From positions 1 through 64,000 of the forward strand of contig JAUXWM010000093.1 in assembly GCA_030681375.1 (NCBI GenBank): a stretch of 64,000 bases of DNA. Reading direction: 5' to 3'. A program made the position numbers and the translations under genes. Below the pieces are notes generated by a model. That model was not told where the DNA came from. It saw only the letters and a list, made by a program, of their open reading frames with translations, and searched no databases. This DNA is from Gallionella sp. Its GTDB lineage: Bacteria; Pseudomonadota; Gammaproteobacteria; Burkholderiales; Gallionellaceae. Of the stretch, positions 54,395 to 63,613 are shown in pieces. Positions within the stretch are counted from its first letter, which is position 1. The number at the start of each line of letters is the position of its first letter.

Positions 54395-55867
54395 TTATTT
54401 GAAATCGCGGCGAATAATCAGCGAAACATCGGTGCGATCAAAGCTATACAGGGAAAGGTTGGAATGCTTTCTGGAGAACGCTATTTGCGGTTTTATCGTC
54501 CAGAGCTTGTCTGGATGCCAGTTTGCCGTCACAGTCAGGTCATACAATTTCTCGCTGCGATTGCTCATGATCAGGTTATTCAGTTTTCCGTAATTCGCAG
54601 ATTGCAAACCAGTACTGGCAATAACATCCAGCTGTTCGGCGATAGCAGCCTGACCGCCCATGCGCAGACCTTCAAAACGCTTCTTGCCGTCCGTGCGCCC
54701 GCCGTTGGGCAGGCCGGGAGAAATGACTGGTGCGACATCCAGCTCATTGCCCGCATAAATGCTGCCGAACAGCGCATGCTTGCCACCTGCCATGATGTGT
54801 ACCCAACCCGCGCCCGCTATCGTTTGATCGGTGTTTCCTTCGATGCGCGCATCGGTGGTTGGCGAGGTGGGCGGAAAACCGGCTGCACGATTTTGAGCAT
54901 GCTGGACAAAAGCACTCATCTGGTTGGCGGGGCTGAATGCATGCTGCCATTCACCACCCACGCCACGCGAATCACGGCGCATAGAGTTGGCGGTATAAAG
55001 TTGTCCCAGGCTCAGGGTCAGTTTGAACACATTCTGTTCGCGTGCATAAGTCACCCCGACGCGGCCATCTGTGCTGATGGTGTCGTAGGCAGTCTGGGTC
55101 ATGTTGCCGTGCTGGCGCAGATCGGCACCGGCATACACGCCCCAGTTGGCATCCAGGCTGTGGCTGATGTCACCTCCCGCGTTAATCCCTTCATAGACAC
55201 CTGCAAGCTTGGCGCCCGGCGGCAATTGATTGCCAGGAAATAAGCCGCCCCAGGGTGAATTGGCGGCGAAGGTGAAAGTCTGTGTGCTGCTGTTGGCGAT
55301 GTTGCTGTCGTGTCCCGCTACGCCCTCCACATAAGCACTAAAGCGGGTTTTTTGGGCCTGCTCATGACTGGCGATGGCATCCAGATATTTTTGTATGGTG
55401 GCTCTGGCTAATTCGGGGGGATTTTGACTCAACACGGTTTCAAATTCGGTTTTGGCGCGCAGCAAGTCACCGAGTTGATAATAGGCGCGCGCCATATCCA
55501 GACGCGCACCGGCAAAATTAGGATCCATGGTCAGCACGCGTTCAAACGCGAGTGTCGCCTCGTCTGCGTGTCCGCTATCCAGTGCGGCGATACCGAACAA
55601 ATAGTCGAAACGTATATCGCCGGCACGTTCGAATTCAAGTGGTTTAAGCAGAGCGTAAGCGGCGGCGGGGTTGCCGTTCTTGATTAACGCATCGGCATCG
55701 CGCAAGGCTTGATCGCGCGCATCCGGCGTGGTCAGGTTGGGGGAGGCGGTTAGCTGCGCGGGTTGGGCGGGTGTTTCCTGCGCTGCTTTGACTGGCTGTG
55801 CATATAAACTGCCGGCAAGCAACATCAATCCTGAAAACAAGGAACTTGCAGAACGTAGGAATTTCAT
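54395..55867 (-). CDS. TPR and DUF560-like outer-membrane barrel (Slam / type XI secretion type)
   Basis: This is a 490-residue protein. It has a signal peptide (SSLFSGLMLLAGSLYAQPVKA), then tetratricopeptide repeats at about residues 55-170 (ALIKNGNPAAAYALLKPLEF, FAGARLDMARAYYQLGDLL). An outer-membrane barrel at about 185-490 ends with the family-like RKHSNLSLYSFDRTDVSLII and a final RRDFK. This TPR-plus-barrel layout and C-terminal motif fit surface lipoprotein assembly modulators. Its stop is 21 bp before the FecR-domain start, so the two form an operon. ATG 55867 is chosen at the signal peptide. Confidence 0.75.
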   Translation of the reverse strand: MKFLRSASSLFSGLMLLAGSLYAQPVKAAQETPAQPAQLTASPNLTTPDARDQALRDADALIKNGNPAAAYALLKPLEFERAGDIRFDYLFGIAALDSGHADEATLAFERVLTMDPNFAGARLDMARAYYQLGDLLRAKTEFETVLSQNPPELARATIQKYLDAIASHEQAQKTRFSAYVEGVAGHDSNIANSSTQTFTFAANSPWGGLFPGNQLPPGAKLAGVYEGINAGGDISHSLDANWGVYAGADLRQHGNMTQTAYDTISTDGRVGVTYAREQNVFKLTLSLGQLYTANSMRRDSRGVGGEWQHAFSPANQMSAFVQHAQNRAAGFPPTSPTTDARIEGNTDQTIAGAGWVHIMAGGKHALFGSIYAGNELDVAPVISPGLPNGGRTDGKKRFEGLRMGGQAAIAEQLDVIASTGLQSANYGKLNNLIMSNRSEKLYDLTVTANWHPDKLWTIKPQIAFSRKHSNLSLYSFDRTDVSLIIRRDFK

Positions 55868-56267
55868 GGCTGTCACCCTGATAATATTTAAATCTTGACG
55901 CAAATTAGTATCCGCCTATGCAGCAAGCTCGTCAACGACTGATTGGTGTTAGGATTTGGTCTAAAAAAGTGCCGCCGATCCTGCTTGCTTGAGTAAAATA
56001 ATCAACTATTAATCAGTAGCTTGGATGATTGTCTGCCGGTTTTCCCGTGAGTTCGGGTGCTGCATAGTTTTAGCCGACAGATCACCTCAGGCCGGCTGTT
56101 TGAGCTGCTCTTGAAAGCGGCTATTCAAGTGTGGTCTGGCGGGGCCGGAAATCACCGGGAAAACCCTATAGTTTAATTTGACGCAATGGCTATAATGGCT
56201 GCGTTTCGGCATCATGCCGGGACATCCCGGTCCGAGGGGATACAACCGACTAATCAAGGAGATATCC
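55868..56267. other. Intergenic control region between the barrel and PsiF-like genes
   Basis: This is 400 bp without a gene. It carries the divergent promoters of the secretion pair and of the PsiF-like gene. For the latter a TATAAT lies at 56191-56196. TTGACGC words at 55899 and 56178 are not at usual spacing to it. I see no RNA gene or repeat. Confidence 0.55.
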
Positions 56268-56579
56268 ATGAAAAAATTGATTGCATTGGCTTGTTTGGGA
56301 TTTGCTGTGTCTGCTCCTGTTTTTGCGGGTGCGCAACAGGACAAGATGAAGGGTTGCAACATGGAGGCGAAAGCGGGCGAGTTCAAGGGTGACGAGCGCA
56401 AGGCTTTCATGAGTAAATGTTTGAAGAAGGACTACGTGCTGAAGGGTGGGGCGGCAGCCAAACCGGAAGCCGCAGCATCGCAACAGGACAGGATGAAGTC
56501 CTGCAACGTGGATGCCAAGGCCAAGGAGTTGAAAGGCGATGAGCGCAAGGCATTCATGAAGACGTGTCTGAAAAGCTAG
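56268..56579 (+). CDS. PsiF-like secreted two-repeat protein
   Basis: This 103-residue protein has a signal peptide (LIALACLGFAVSAPVFAGA) followed by two PsiF repeats. Each has the form QQDxMKxCNxxAK, then EFKGDERKAFMSKCLK or its equivalent, with two Cys. E. coli PsiF is phosphate-starvation inducible, but its function is unknown. The two repeats give the mature protein four conserved Cys. A strong AAGGAG precedes the ATG. It is monocistronic with its own terminator. Confidence 0.8.
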   Translation: MKKLIALACLGFAVSAPVFAGAQQDKMKGCNMEAKAGEFKGDERKAFMSKCLKKDYVLKGGAAAKPEAAASQQDRMKSCNVDAKAKELKGDERKAFMKTCLKS

Positions 56580-56593
56580 GGTAAACAGGCCCT

Positions 56594-56622
56594 AAGAAAG
56601 GCGCACATCGTGCGCCTTTCTT
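56594..56622 (+). terminator. Terminator of the PsiF-like gene
   Basis: AGAAAGGCGCAC-ATC-GTGCGCCTTTCT is a 12-bp stem with a T-containing tail, 14 bp after the stop codon. Confidence 0.9.
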
Positions 56623-56774
56623 ATTGAAAAGCATGAGGTCAGTCAGCTGATAGCCGCTTTGGGGCTTTATGGCCGTACATGGGCTACCTGACTCTGGGCG
56701 ATTCCCAATGTGCCCCGCCGTGTATAATCTGCGCCTCTGCGCGCAACTTACCGTGCCTAATTAATAAATAATCG

Positions 56775-58139
56775 ATGATCAAAAAATTTCTCAAGCGCGT
56801 ATTTCGCCGGTCAGCCAAGGCCAAAACAGTGGGTAATGCGCAGGTGATTCCATTTGCCATGCACGGTGTTCTCCGTGAACAAATCAGCTATGGTGCAAAA
56901 CGTGTGACGGATGGCTTGCAGGCCGCGGGATTTCAGGCTTATGTGGTGGGCGGTGCGGTGCGCGATCTGCTGCTGGACAAAACGCCCAAGGATTTTGATG
57001 TGGCGACCGATGCCACCCCGGAGGAAGTGAAGCGAGTGTTCAGGCGTTCGCGCATCATCGGGCGGCGCTTCCGTCTGGTGCATGTGATGTTCGGCGAAGA
57101 GCTGGTTGAAGTCGCTACTTTTCGCTGCATGATGGAGGCGGAAGACGCGCAGACCGACGAACATGGGCGCTTGTTGCGCGACAATGAATTTGGCGATCAG
57201 GAGCAGGATGCGGCGCGGCGCGATTTTACCGCCAACGCACTGTTCTATGATCCGACTACGCAGGAAATCTACGATTATCACCGAGGCTATCAGGATACCC
57301 GTGATCAGGTATTGCGCATCATAGGCGACCCGCTGGTGCGCTATCGCGAGGACCCAGTGCGCATGTTGCGCGCGGTGCGGCTATCCGCCAAGCTGGGTAT
57401 GCGTCTGGATGAGGCAACTGCGGCACCGATTGCACAGATGAAATCGTTGCTCGATAACGTGCCGGAGGCGCGCATGCTCGACGAGGTGCTGAAGATGCTG
57501 CTGTCCGGGCATTCCGTCGAGTGCATACAACAGTTGCGCAGGATGAATTTGCATCACGGCTTGCTGCCGCTGCTGGATGTGATCATGGATCAGCCCATGG
57601 GCGAGAAGTTCGTCATGCTGGCGTTGCGTAATACCGACGAACGCATTTCCCAGGATAAATCGGTTTCCCCCGCTTTTTTGTTTGCCGCACTGCTGTGGCA
57701 CGAGGTGTTGTCCGATTGGAATGCCCTGGTTAAACAGGGCGAACGTCCGGTGGGCGCGATGCACACGGCGATGGATGGCGTGCTGGCCCGTCAGAAGAAA
57801 AAACTGGCCATTCCGCACCGCCACGATGCGGTGATGAAGGAAATCTGGTTGTTGCAGCAGCGTTTCGAGCAGCGCGCCGGCCAGCGCCCCTACCGCTTGC
57901 TGGAGCAGCCGCGCTTCCGAGCCGGGTTTGATTTCTTGTTGCTGCGTTGTGCCAGCAATGAGGTGGATAACGAGCTCGGGCTGTGGTGGGATGAGTTTCA
58001 GGATGCCAGTGAGGCGCGCCGTCAGGAAATGCTGCAACCGGAAGGGGCGGGCGAGAAGAAACGTCGTCGCCGCAAACCGCGCAAGAAGCCGGATGCAGGC
58101 AGTCAGCCCGCAGACCAGAATGACAGTGAGTCCGCGTGA
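56775..58139 (+). CDS. pcnB: Poly(A) polymerase I
   Basis: This 454-residue class II nucleotidyltransferase adds 3' poly(A) tails that promote RNA decay. The active site is AYVVGGAVRDLLLDKTPKDF-type, continuing with DVATDA (Asps near residue 73), and the head-domain motif RRDFTANALFYDP and AEDAQTDEHG are intact. The C-terminus is a basic Lys/Arg-rich tail (KKRRRRKPRKKPD), which binds RNA. A TATAAT lies at 56720, about 55 bp before the ATG. It leads a pcnB-folK-panBCD set. Confidence 0.92.
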   Translation: MIKKFLKRVFRRSAKAKTVGNAQVIPFAMHGVLREQISYGAKRVTDGLQAAGFQAYVVGGAVRDLLLDKTPKDFDVATDATPEEVKRVFRRSRIIGRRFRLVHVMFGEELVEVATFRCMMEAEDAQTDEHGRLLRDNEFGDQEQDAARRDFTANALFYDPTTQEIYDYHRGYQDTRDQVLRIIGDPLVRYREDPVRMLRAVRLSAKLGMRLDEATAAPIAQMKSLLDNVPEARMLDEVLKMLLSGHSVECIQQLRRMNLHHGLLPLLDVIMDQPMGEKFVMLALRNTDERISQDKSVSPAFLFAALLWHEVLSDWNALVKQGERPVGAMHTAMDGVLARQKKKLAIPHRHDAVMKEIWLLQQRFEQRAGQRPYRLLEQPRFRAGFDFLLLRCASNEVDNELGLWWDEFQDASEARRQEMLQPEGAGEKKRRRRKPRKKPDAGSQPADQNDSESA

Positions 58140-58639
58140 CGCAGGGTATTGCTTATATTGGTCTGGGCAGTAATCTGGGTGAGTCGTGTGATCAGTTGCA
58201 TCTGGCGATGGCCGATATCGAGCGGCTGCCCGGCACCCGTTTGCTGGCACGCTCCGCGCTGTATCGCAGCGCGCCGGTCGGCTATCTGGATCAGCCGGAT
58301 TTCGTCAATGCAGTGGCAAAAATCGCCACGACACTGATGCCGCAGGACTTACTGTCCGCCTTGCTGCATATCGAACGCCAGCATGGTCGCGAACGTAGCT
58401 TTCACAATGCACCGCGCACGCTGGATCTGGATGTGCTGCTGTATGACGACTTGCAGTTGCATGAACAGGGTCTGACTATTCCGCATCCGCAGATGCATCT
58501 GCGGGCATTTGTGTTGCTGCCGCTGCTGGAGATCGCCCCGGATTGTGCTATCCCTGCAATAGGTCCGGCCCGGCAGGCCATGCAGGGCTGTCTGGAACAG
58601 GTGCTGGAAAAGCTGGTCGATAATTATTGTGTAAGCTGA
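58136..58639 (+). CDS. folK: Hydroxymethyldihydropterin pyrophosphokinase
   Basis: This 167-residue folate-pathway kinase transfers pyrophosphate from ATP. Motifs are AYIGLGSNLGESCDQLHLAM, VGYLDQPDFVNAVAK, and the acidic TLDLDVLLYDDLQ with IPHPQMHLRAFVLLPL. The start is GTG within the pcnB stop (GTGA), so translation is coupled. Confidence 0.92.
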   Translation: MTQGIAYIGLGSNLGESCDQLHLAMADIERLPGTRLLARSALYRSAPVGYLDQPDFVNAVAKIATTLMPQDLLSALLHIERQHGRERSFHNAPRTLDLDVLLYDDLQLHEQGLTIPHPQMHLRAFVLLPLLEIAPDCAIPAIGPARQAMQGCLEQVLEKLVDNYCVS

Positions 58640-58653
58640 TGGTTTAAATGTGA

Positions 58654-59448
58654 ATGATGCGAACAACATTAACTGCAATTAAGGCGATGTCAGGCCGTGG
58701 CGAGAAGATTGCCATGCTGACCTGCTATGACGCGAGTTTTGCCGCGCTGCTCGAAGCGCAGGGGGTGGACGTGCTGCTGGTGGGTGATTCGCTGGGCATG
58801 GTGTTGCAGGGTCTGGAAACCACCTTGCCGGTTACGCTCGATGACATGATATATCACACGAGCTGTGTGGCGCGCGGCGCAAAGCAGACATTCATTATCA
58901 GCGACATGCCGTTCGGCACATCGCAGGTCAGTCCGCAGCAGACCTTTGCTCATGCAGCCAGATTGATGGCGGCCGGTGCGCAAATGGTCAAGCTCGAAGG
59001 TGGTGATGTGATGCTGGAAACCGTGCGCTTCCTGACTGCACGGGGTATACCGGTTTGTGCGCATATCGGCCTGACCCCGCAGTCTGTGCATCAGCTGGGC
59101 GGTTATCGCGTGCAGGGCAAGGAATCGGCCGTTGCGCAGCAACTGCTGGAGGATGCCATCGCGCTCGAACGGGCGGGAGCGGCGATGATCGTGCTGGAGC
59201 TCGTGCCTGCGCAACTGGCAGCGGAAATTACCGCGCAATTGTCTGTTCCGACCATAGGCATAGGCGCGGGTGCCGCCTGTTCCGGGCAGGTGCTGGTGCT
59301 GTACGATATGTTGGATATTTATCCGGGTAAAAAGGCGCGCTTTGTAAAGAATTACATGCAGGGCGCTGACAGTATTGCGGGGGCAGTCAAACTGTATGTG
59401 GCTGAAGTGAAGAGCGGTCTTTTCCCTGCGCCGGAAAATAGCTTCTGA
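58654..59448 (+). CDS. panB: Ketopantoate hydroxymethyltransferase
   Basis: This 264-residue enzyme makes ketopantoate from ketoisovalerate and methylene-THF, the first step of pantothenate synthesis. The TIM barrel with metal-binding [13 protein letters not shown] and VKLEGG is intact. Two adjacent ATGs (58654 and 58657) cannot be separated. The stop overlaps the panC start (TGATG). Confidence 0.92.
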   Translation: MMRTTLTAIKAMSGRGEKIAMLTCYDASFAALLEAQGVDVLLVGDSLGMVLQGLETTLPVTLDDMIYHTSCVARGAKQTFIISDMPFGTSQVSPQQTFAHAARLMAAGAQMVKLEGGDVMLETVRFLTARGIPVCAHIGLTPQSVHQLGGYRVQGKESAVAQQLLEDAIALERAGAAMIVLELVPAQLAAEITAQLSVPTIGIGAGAACSGQVLVLYDMLDIYPGKKARFVKNYMQGADSIAGAVKLYVAEVKSGLFPAPENSF

Positions 59449-60317
59449 TGCAAGTTATCTCTACGATTTCCGAACTGCGCGCCCGTCTGAGCGGTGAACA
59501 GTCCGTGGCTTTCGTGCCTACCATGGGTAACCTGCATGAGGGGCATCTGAATCTGATGCGCCAGGTCAGGGAGCATGGCGCTTGCGTGGTGGTGAGTATT
59601 TTTGTCAATCCTTTGCAGTTCGGGCCGAACGAGGATTTTGATCAGTACCCGCGTACGCTGAGTGCTGATTGCGCCAAATTGCACGGACTAGCGGATGTGG
59701 TTTTTGCGCCTGCGGTTAACGAAATGTATCCCGTGCAACAAACCCTGTTTATTGAATTGCCGCCGCTGGCTGACGAATTGTGCGGTGCGGCGCGCCCCGG
59801 TCATTTTCGCGGTATGGCTACCGTGGTGCTGAAGCTGCTGAATATCGTCCAGCCGCAGGTGGCCTTGTTCGGTAAAAAGGATTACCAGCAACTTCATCTT
59901 GTTCGTCAGCTCACTGCGCAACTGAATTTGCCACTGCGCATTATCGGCGGCGAAACGGTGCGTGCAGCGGATGGTCTGGCCTTGAGTTCGCGCAATCAGT
60001 ATTTGACGGAAGAGCAGCGTGCAGAGTCGGTTTTTTTAAGCCAGACCTTGCAGGGTATGCGGCAGGCTATCGAACAAGGCGCGCGCAACTTTGAATTATT
60101 GCAGCAGAAGGCCGCTCGGGCGCTCGCTGGCAGAGGCTGGGTGGTGGATTATGTGTCAGTGCGGAATCAGTCCGATTTGCGGCCAGCCGATTGTGAGTCA
60201 GGCGAGTGGGTGATACTGGCGGCAGCGAGGTTGGGAAAAACTCGTTTGCTGGATAACGTAGAGGTTGGTCTTGGTGCGCGAGTCAGATATAATCCGCGCC
60301 CCCGATTTGAAAGGTAG
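59448..60317 (+). CDS. panC: Pantothenate synthetase
   Basis: This 289-residue enzyme condenses pantoate with beta-alanine using ATP. The HIGH-type motif is [16 protein letters not shown], the KMSKS-like motif is [11 protein letters not shown] and the pantoate site is [15 protein letters not shown]. It is part of the panB-C-D run. Its 3' end also contains TATAAT at 60287, which may be a promoter for panD. Confidence 0.93.
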   Translation: MQVISTISELRARLSGEQSVAFVPTMGNLHEGHLNLMRQVREHGACVVVSIFVNPLQFGPNEDFDQYPRTLSADCAKLHGLADVVFAPAVNEMYPVQQTLFIELPPLADELCGAARPGHFRGMATVVLKLLNIVQPQVALFGKKDYQQLHLVRQLTAQLNLPLRIIGGETVRAADGLALSSRNQYLTEEQRAESVFLSQTLQGMRQAIEQGARNFELLQQKAARALAGRGWVVDYVSVRNQSDLRPADCESGEWVILAAARLGKTRLLDNVEVGLGARVRYNPRPRFER

Positions 60318-60323
60318 CTTTTT

Positions 60324-60704
60324 ATGCAAAGAATCATGCTCAAAGCCAAGTTGCACCGGGTGCGCGTAACGCACTCTGAGTTGCACTACGAAGGCTCGTG
60401 CGCGATAGACGATGATTTGCTGGATGCGGCTGATATCAGGGAGTACCAGCAGATTGATATTTACAATGTCAGCAACGGGGAACGGTTTACGACGTATGCG
60501 ATTCGAGCGCAACGGGGTTCGGGCATTATTTCAGTGAACGGTGCGGCCGCGCATAAAGCTAATCCGGACGATATTCTGATTATCGCCAGTTATGCGATGT
60601 ATTCCGACCTGGAGCTGCAAAAATTTCATCCGCAACTTGTCTATGTAGATGAGCGGAATTGCATTGTCGCAAAACGAGACGAAATACCGGTACAGGCCGC
60701 CTGA
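60324..60704 (+). CDS. panD: Aspartate 1-decarboxylase (pyruvoyl)
   Basis: This 126-residue proenzyme self-cleaves at Gly24-Ser25 ([10 protein letters not shown]) to form the pyruvoyl cofactor and makes beta-alanine for PanC. Active-site Lys and Thr ([17 protein letters not shown]) are present. It is 6 bp after panC. It completes the pantothenate pathway within the window, except for ketopantoate reductase (panE). Confidence 0.93.
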   Translation: MQRIMLKAKLHRVRVTHSELHYEGSCAIDDDLLDAADIREYQQIDIYNVSNGERFTTYAIRAQRGSGIISVNGAAAHKANPDDILIIASYAMYSDLELQKFHPQLVYVDERNCIVAKRDEIPVQAA

Positions 60705-60728
60705 TAGACGTTTGCAGGGCTATTTTGA

Positions 60729-60757
60729 TTGACCGATAGCCCTTTCGCGGGTACGAT
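60729..60757 (+). promoter_or_regulatory. Sigma70-type promoter of tpiA
   Basis: TTGACC, a 17-bp spacer, then TACGAT. The start point would fall near 60764, close to the first possible tpiA ATG (60774). Confidence 0.65.
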
Positions 60758-60791
60758 TGCGCAACTTTAAAAGATGAGTGGAATGATTACG

Positions 60792-61547
60792 ATGCGTCGC
60801 AAATTAGTAGTCGGAAACTGGAAAATGTATGGTCGTCTGGCAAGCAATCAGGCGTTACTTCAAGGTGTTCTGGAGGGTGTTCGTGAATTGCGTGATGCCG
60901 ATTGCGCGGTTTGTGTGCCCTATCCCTATCTTTCTCAGGCGCAATCCATGTTGCAAGGCAGCAATGTGGCGTGGGGTGCGCAGAATCTGAGTCCGCAGGA
61001 AGAGGGTGCTTTCACCGGTGCGGTGGCGCCGGGCATGTTGATAGATTTCGGATGCAGTTATGTGATCATCGGTCACTCCGAGCGTCGCGGCCTGTTTCAT
61101 GAGAGCAATGAGATCGCTTCCGCAAAATTCGCGGCTGCGCAGAAGGCCGGTTTGAAGCCGATTTTTTGTGTAGGTGAGACGCTGGCGGAGCGTGAGTCGG
61201 GCATCACCGAGCAGGTGGTGGCCACGCAGCTGGATGCGGTGCTGGTGCGTTTTGGCGCAAAAGCATTGGCGCAGGCGGTTATCGCATACGAGCCTGTTTG
61301 GGCGATCGGCACAGGCAAGACAGCCAGTCCGGATCAGGCGCAAGCCGTGCATGCCTTTATTCGCCAGCGCGTTGCACAGCACGATGCTCAGGTGGCGCAG
61401 GGCTTGTGTATACTGTACGGCGGAAGCGTGAAGGCAGGGAATGCGGCGGAATTGTTCGGGATGCCTGATATAGACGGCGGCCTGATCGGTGGTGCTTCAT
61501 TGGTAGCTGAAGATTTTGTGGCAATTTGTCGCGCAGCGCAAAAATAA
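60792..61547 (+). CDS. tpiA: Triosephosphate isomerase
   Basis: This 251-residue (beta/alpha)8 barrel interconverts glyceraldehyde-3-P and DHAP. Active residues are Lys in GNWKM, His in IIGHSERRGLF and Glu in AYEPVWAIGTGK. ATG 60792 gives the standard MRRKLVVGNWKM start. ATGs at 60774 and 60783 are in frame and could add six or three residues. It is followed by secG. Confidence 0.9.
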   Translation: MRRKLVVGNWKMYGRLASNQALLQGVLEGVRELRDADCAVCVPYPYLSQAQSMLQGSNVAWGAQNLSPQEEGAFTGAVAPGMLIDFGCSYVIIGHSERRGLFHESNEIASAKFAAAQKAGLKPIFCVGETLAERESGITEQVVATQLDAVLVRFGAKALAQAVIAYEPVWAIGTGKTASPDQAQAVHAFIRQRVAQHDAQVAQGLCILYGGSVKAGNAAELFGMPDIDGGLIGGASLVAEDFVAICRAAQK

Positions 61548-61568
61548 CTAAGTGGTATGGAGTGGTAA

Positions 61569-61901
61569 GTGGAAACAATTGTTTGGGTATTTCATCTCGT
61601 AACGGCGGTGGCCTTGTGTGGTTTGGTGCTGGTACAGCACGGCAAGGGCGCTGACATGGGTGCCGCCTTTGGTACCGGTTCCGCTGGTAGTCTGTTTGGC
61701 TCCGGTGGTTCTGCAAACTTCCTCAGTCGTAGCACGGCAGTTGCAGCTACACTGTTCTTTATTACCAGCTTGTCGCTGACTTATCTGTATTCTCATCCTG
61801 CCGAGCAGCAGGGAGTGATGGACAGAGTGAATGCGAACGCGGTAAAGTCTACGGTTCCCGCTGTAGTGGATACTTCGAAGTCAAAGGAGATCCCGAAGTA
61901 A
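61569..61901 (+). CDS. secG: SecG preprotein translocase subunit
   Basis: This 110-residue inner-membrane protein has two helices (VWVFHLVTAVALCGLVLVQH and ATLFFITSLSLTYLYS) joined by a Gly-rich GSAGSLFGSGGSANFLSRST loop, the SecG signature. It helps the SecYEG channel. The GTG start is 7 nt after a GGAG. The tpiA-secG-tRNA-Leu-nuo order is standard in proteobacteria. Confidence 0.93.
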   Translation: METIVWVFHLVTAVALCGLVLVQHGKGADMGAAFGTGSAGSLFGSGGSANFLSRSTAVAATLFFITSLSLTYLYSHPAEQQGVMDRVNANAVKSTVPAVVDTSKSKEIPK

Positions 61902-61915
61902 TCGGACAGAATATT

Positions 61916-62002
<87 letters not shown>

Positions 62003-62127
62003 GTTTTAAGAAGTGGCAAGTAAAGCAGCAAAAAATAATAAAAAATAATAAAAATAAAAAATACAAGTTGATACCCGTGTGTATTGGCAGCCTGAAGACG
62101 ATTACAAAACGATTCTGATTCAACCCC

Positions 62128-62156
62128 TTGCGGGTTGGCTTGCGAATTGCATACTA
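62128..62156 (+). promoter_or_regulatory. Candidate promoter of the nuo operon
   Basis: TTGCGG, a 17-bp spacer and ATACTA lie 19 bp before the nuoA ATG. A CAACCC/GGGTTG hairpin (62121-62137) overlaps the -35 side. Confidence 0.45.
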
Positions 62157-62174
62157 CATAGAGGGGGAAGCTCG

Positions 62175-62531
62175 ATGTTGGAAAATTATTTTCCGGTACT
62201 GTTGTTTATCTGCGTTGGTTTGGCTGTTGGAGTGGTGCCTGTAGTTCTGGGTCGATTTGCGGCGATGCACCGCCCGGACAGCAAGAAATTATCTCCCTAT
62301 GAATGTGGATTTGAAGCCTTCGAAGATGCGCGCATGAAGTTCGATGTGCGTTACTACCTCGTTGCCATTCTGTTCATCCTGTTCGATCTCGAAATTGCAT
62401 TCCTATTCCCCTGGGCGATTGTGCTTAAGGAGATCGGCATGTTCGGCTATGTTTCCATGATGATTTTCCTGGCTATCCTCGTGGTTGGTTTTGTCTATGA
62501 GTGGATGAAAGGAGCCTTGGAATGGGAATAG
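62175..62531 (+). CDS. nuoA: NADH-quinone oxidoreductase subunit A
   Basis: This 118-residue membrane protein has three helices and the conserved loop [20 protein letters not shown]. It is part of the complex I membrane arm, near the quinone site. The open frame runs upstream, but ATG 62175 gives the normal length. It overlaps nuoB by 10 bp. Confidence 0.93.
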   Translation: MLENYFPVLLFICVGLAVGVVPVVLGRFAAMHRPDSKKLSPYECGFEAFEDARMKFDVRYYLVAILFILFDLEIAFLFPWAIVLKEIGMFGYVSMMIFLAILVVGFVYEWMKGALEWE

Positions 62532-62998
62532 AAGGCATTCTGGAGAAGGGTGTCGTCACGACGACGCTGGACACCATTATCAATTACACCCGTACCGGAT
62601 CGCTCTGGCCGATGACTTTTGGTCTGGCCTGCTGCGCGGTGGAAATGATGCATGCGGGTGCGTCGCGTTATGATCTGGATCGTTTCGGAATCGTGTTTCG
62701 TCCCAGTCCGCGTCAGTCTGACGTGATGATAGTTGCGGGTACGTTGTGCAATAAGATGGCGCCGGCGCTGCGCAAAGTGTACGACCAGATGTCCGAGCCG
62801 CGCTGGGTCATTTCCATGGGTTCGTGCGCAAATGGCGGCGGTTATTATCACTATTCCTATTCTGTAGTGCGTGGGTGTGACCGTATTGTTCCTGTGGATA
62901 TATACGTGCCGGGTTGCCCACCGACTGCGGAAGCCTTGCTGTACGGTCTGATTCAATTGCAAAACAAGATCAAACGCACCAACACCATCGCGCGCTAG
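62522..62998 (+). CDS. nuoB: NADH-quinone oxidoreductase subunit B
   Basis: This 158-residue protein carries the N2 [4Fe-4S] cluster. Ligand Cys are in [19 protein letters not shown] and [11 protein letters not shown]. It transfers electrons to quinone. ATG 62522 lies within the nuoA 3' end. Confidence 0.94.
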   Translation: MGIEGILEKGVVTTTLDTIINYTRTGSLWPMTFGLACCAVEMMHAGASRYDLDRFGIVFRPSPRQSDVMIVAGTLCNKMAPALRKVYDQMSEPRWVISMGSCANGGGYYHYSYSVVRGCDRIVPVDIYVPGCPPTAEALLYGLIQLQNKIKRTNTIAR

Positions 62999-63006
62999 GA
63001 TAAGTT

Positions 63007-63603
63007 ATGACAACTGAAAAAAAATCGTTGCTTGAAGATCTGAGCAGTTTATTGGGTGAGCAACTGGTCAGCGTGCAAGAGCGTTTGGGTGAGCTTACCG
63101 TCGTGGTCAGGGCTGCCGATATGCTGTCAGCATTGACGCTGATGCGCGATGCAGAAGAATTGCGTTTCGCGCAGATGGTAGACCTGTGCGGCATGGATTA
63201 TTCGGAATACGGCGACGGTGCATGGGAAGGCAAGCGCTTTGCCGTGGTCTATCACTTGCTTTCTGTGGTTCATAATCGCCGCTTGCGCGTACGCATATTC
63301 GCCGAGGAAGATGATTTTCCGGTATTGGCTTCGGTCGCGGATATCTGGCCGGGCGCGAACTGGTTCGAGCGCGAAGCCTTCGATCTGTTCGGTCTGATTT
63401 TCACCGGCCATCCTGATTTGCGCCGCATTCTGACGGATTACGGCTTTGTCGGAAACCCGTTCCGTAAGGATTTTCCGCTCTCCGGACATGTTGAAATGCG
63501 CTATGACCCTGAGCAGCAGCGCGTGGTATATCAGCCTGTTACGGTAGAGCCGCGCGAAGTGACGCCGCGCATCCTGCGTGAACAAACTTATGGTTGTAAT
63601 TAA
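63007..63603 (+). CDS. nuoC: NADH-quinone oxidoreductase subunit C
   Basis: This 198-residue 30-kDa subunit of the peripheral arm has the signature [20 protein letters not shown] followed by [20 protein letters not shown]. It is separate from nuoD here (fused in E. coli). Confidence 0.93.
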   Translation: MTTEKKSLLEDLSSLLGEQLVSVQERLGELTVVVRAADMLSALTLMRDAEELRFAQMVDLCGMDYSEYGDGAWEGKRFAVVYHLLSVVHNRRLRVRIFAEEDDFPVLASVADIWPGANWFEREAFDLFGLIFTGHPDLRRILTDYGFVGNPFRKDFPLSGHVEMRYDPEQQRVVYQPVTVEPREVTPRILREQTYGCN

Positions 63604-63613
63604 GGACGCGCTC

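Noticed and set aside
60287..60292. TATAAT inside panC as a certain panD promoter
   Set aside because: panD is only 6 bp after panC and is explained by cotranscription. No -35 at correct spacing was found, so it was left as a note only.
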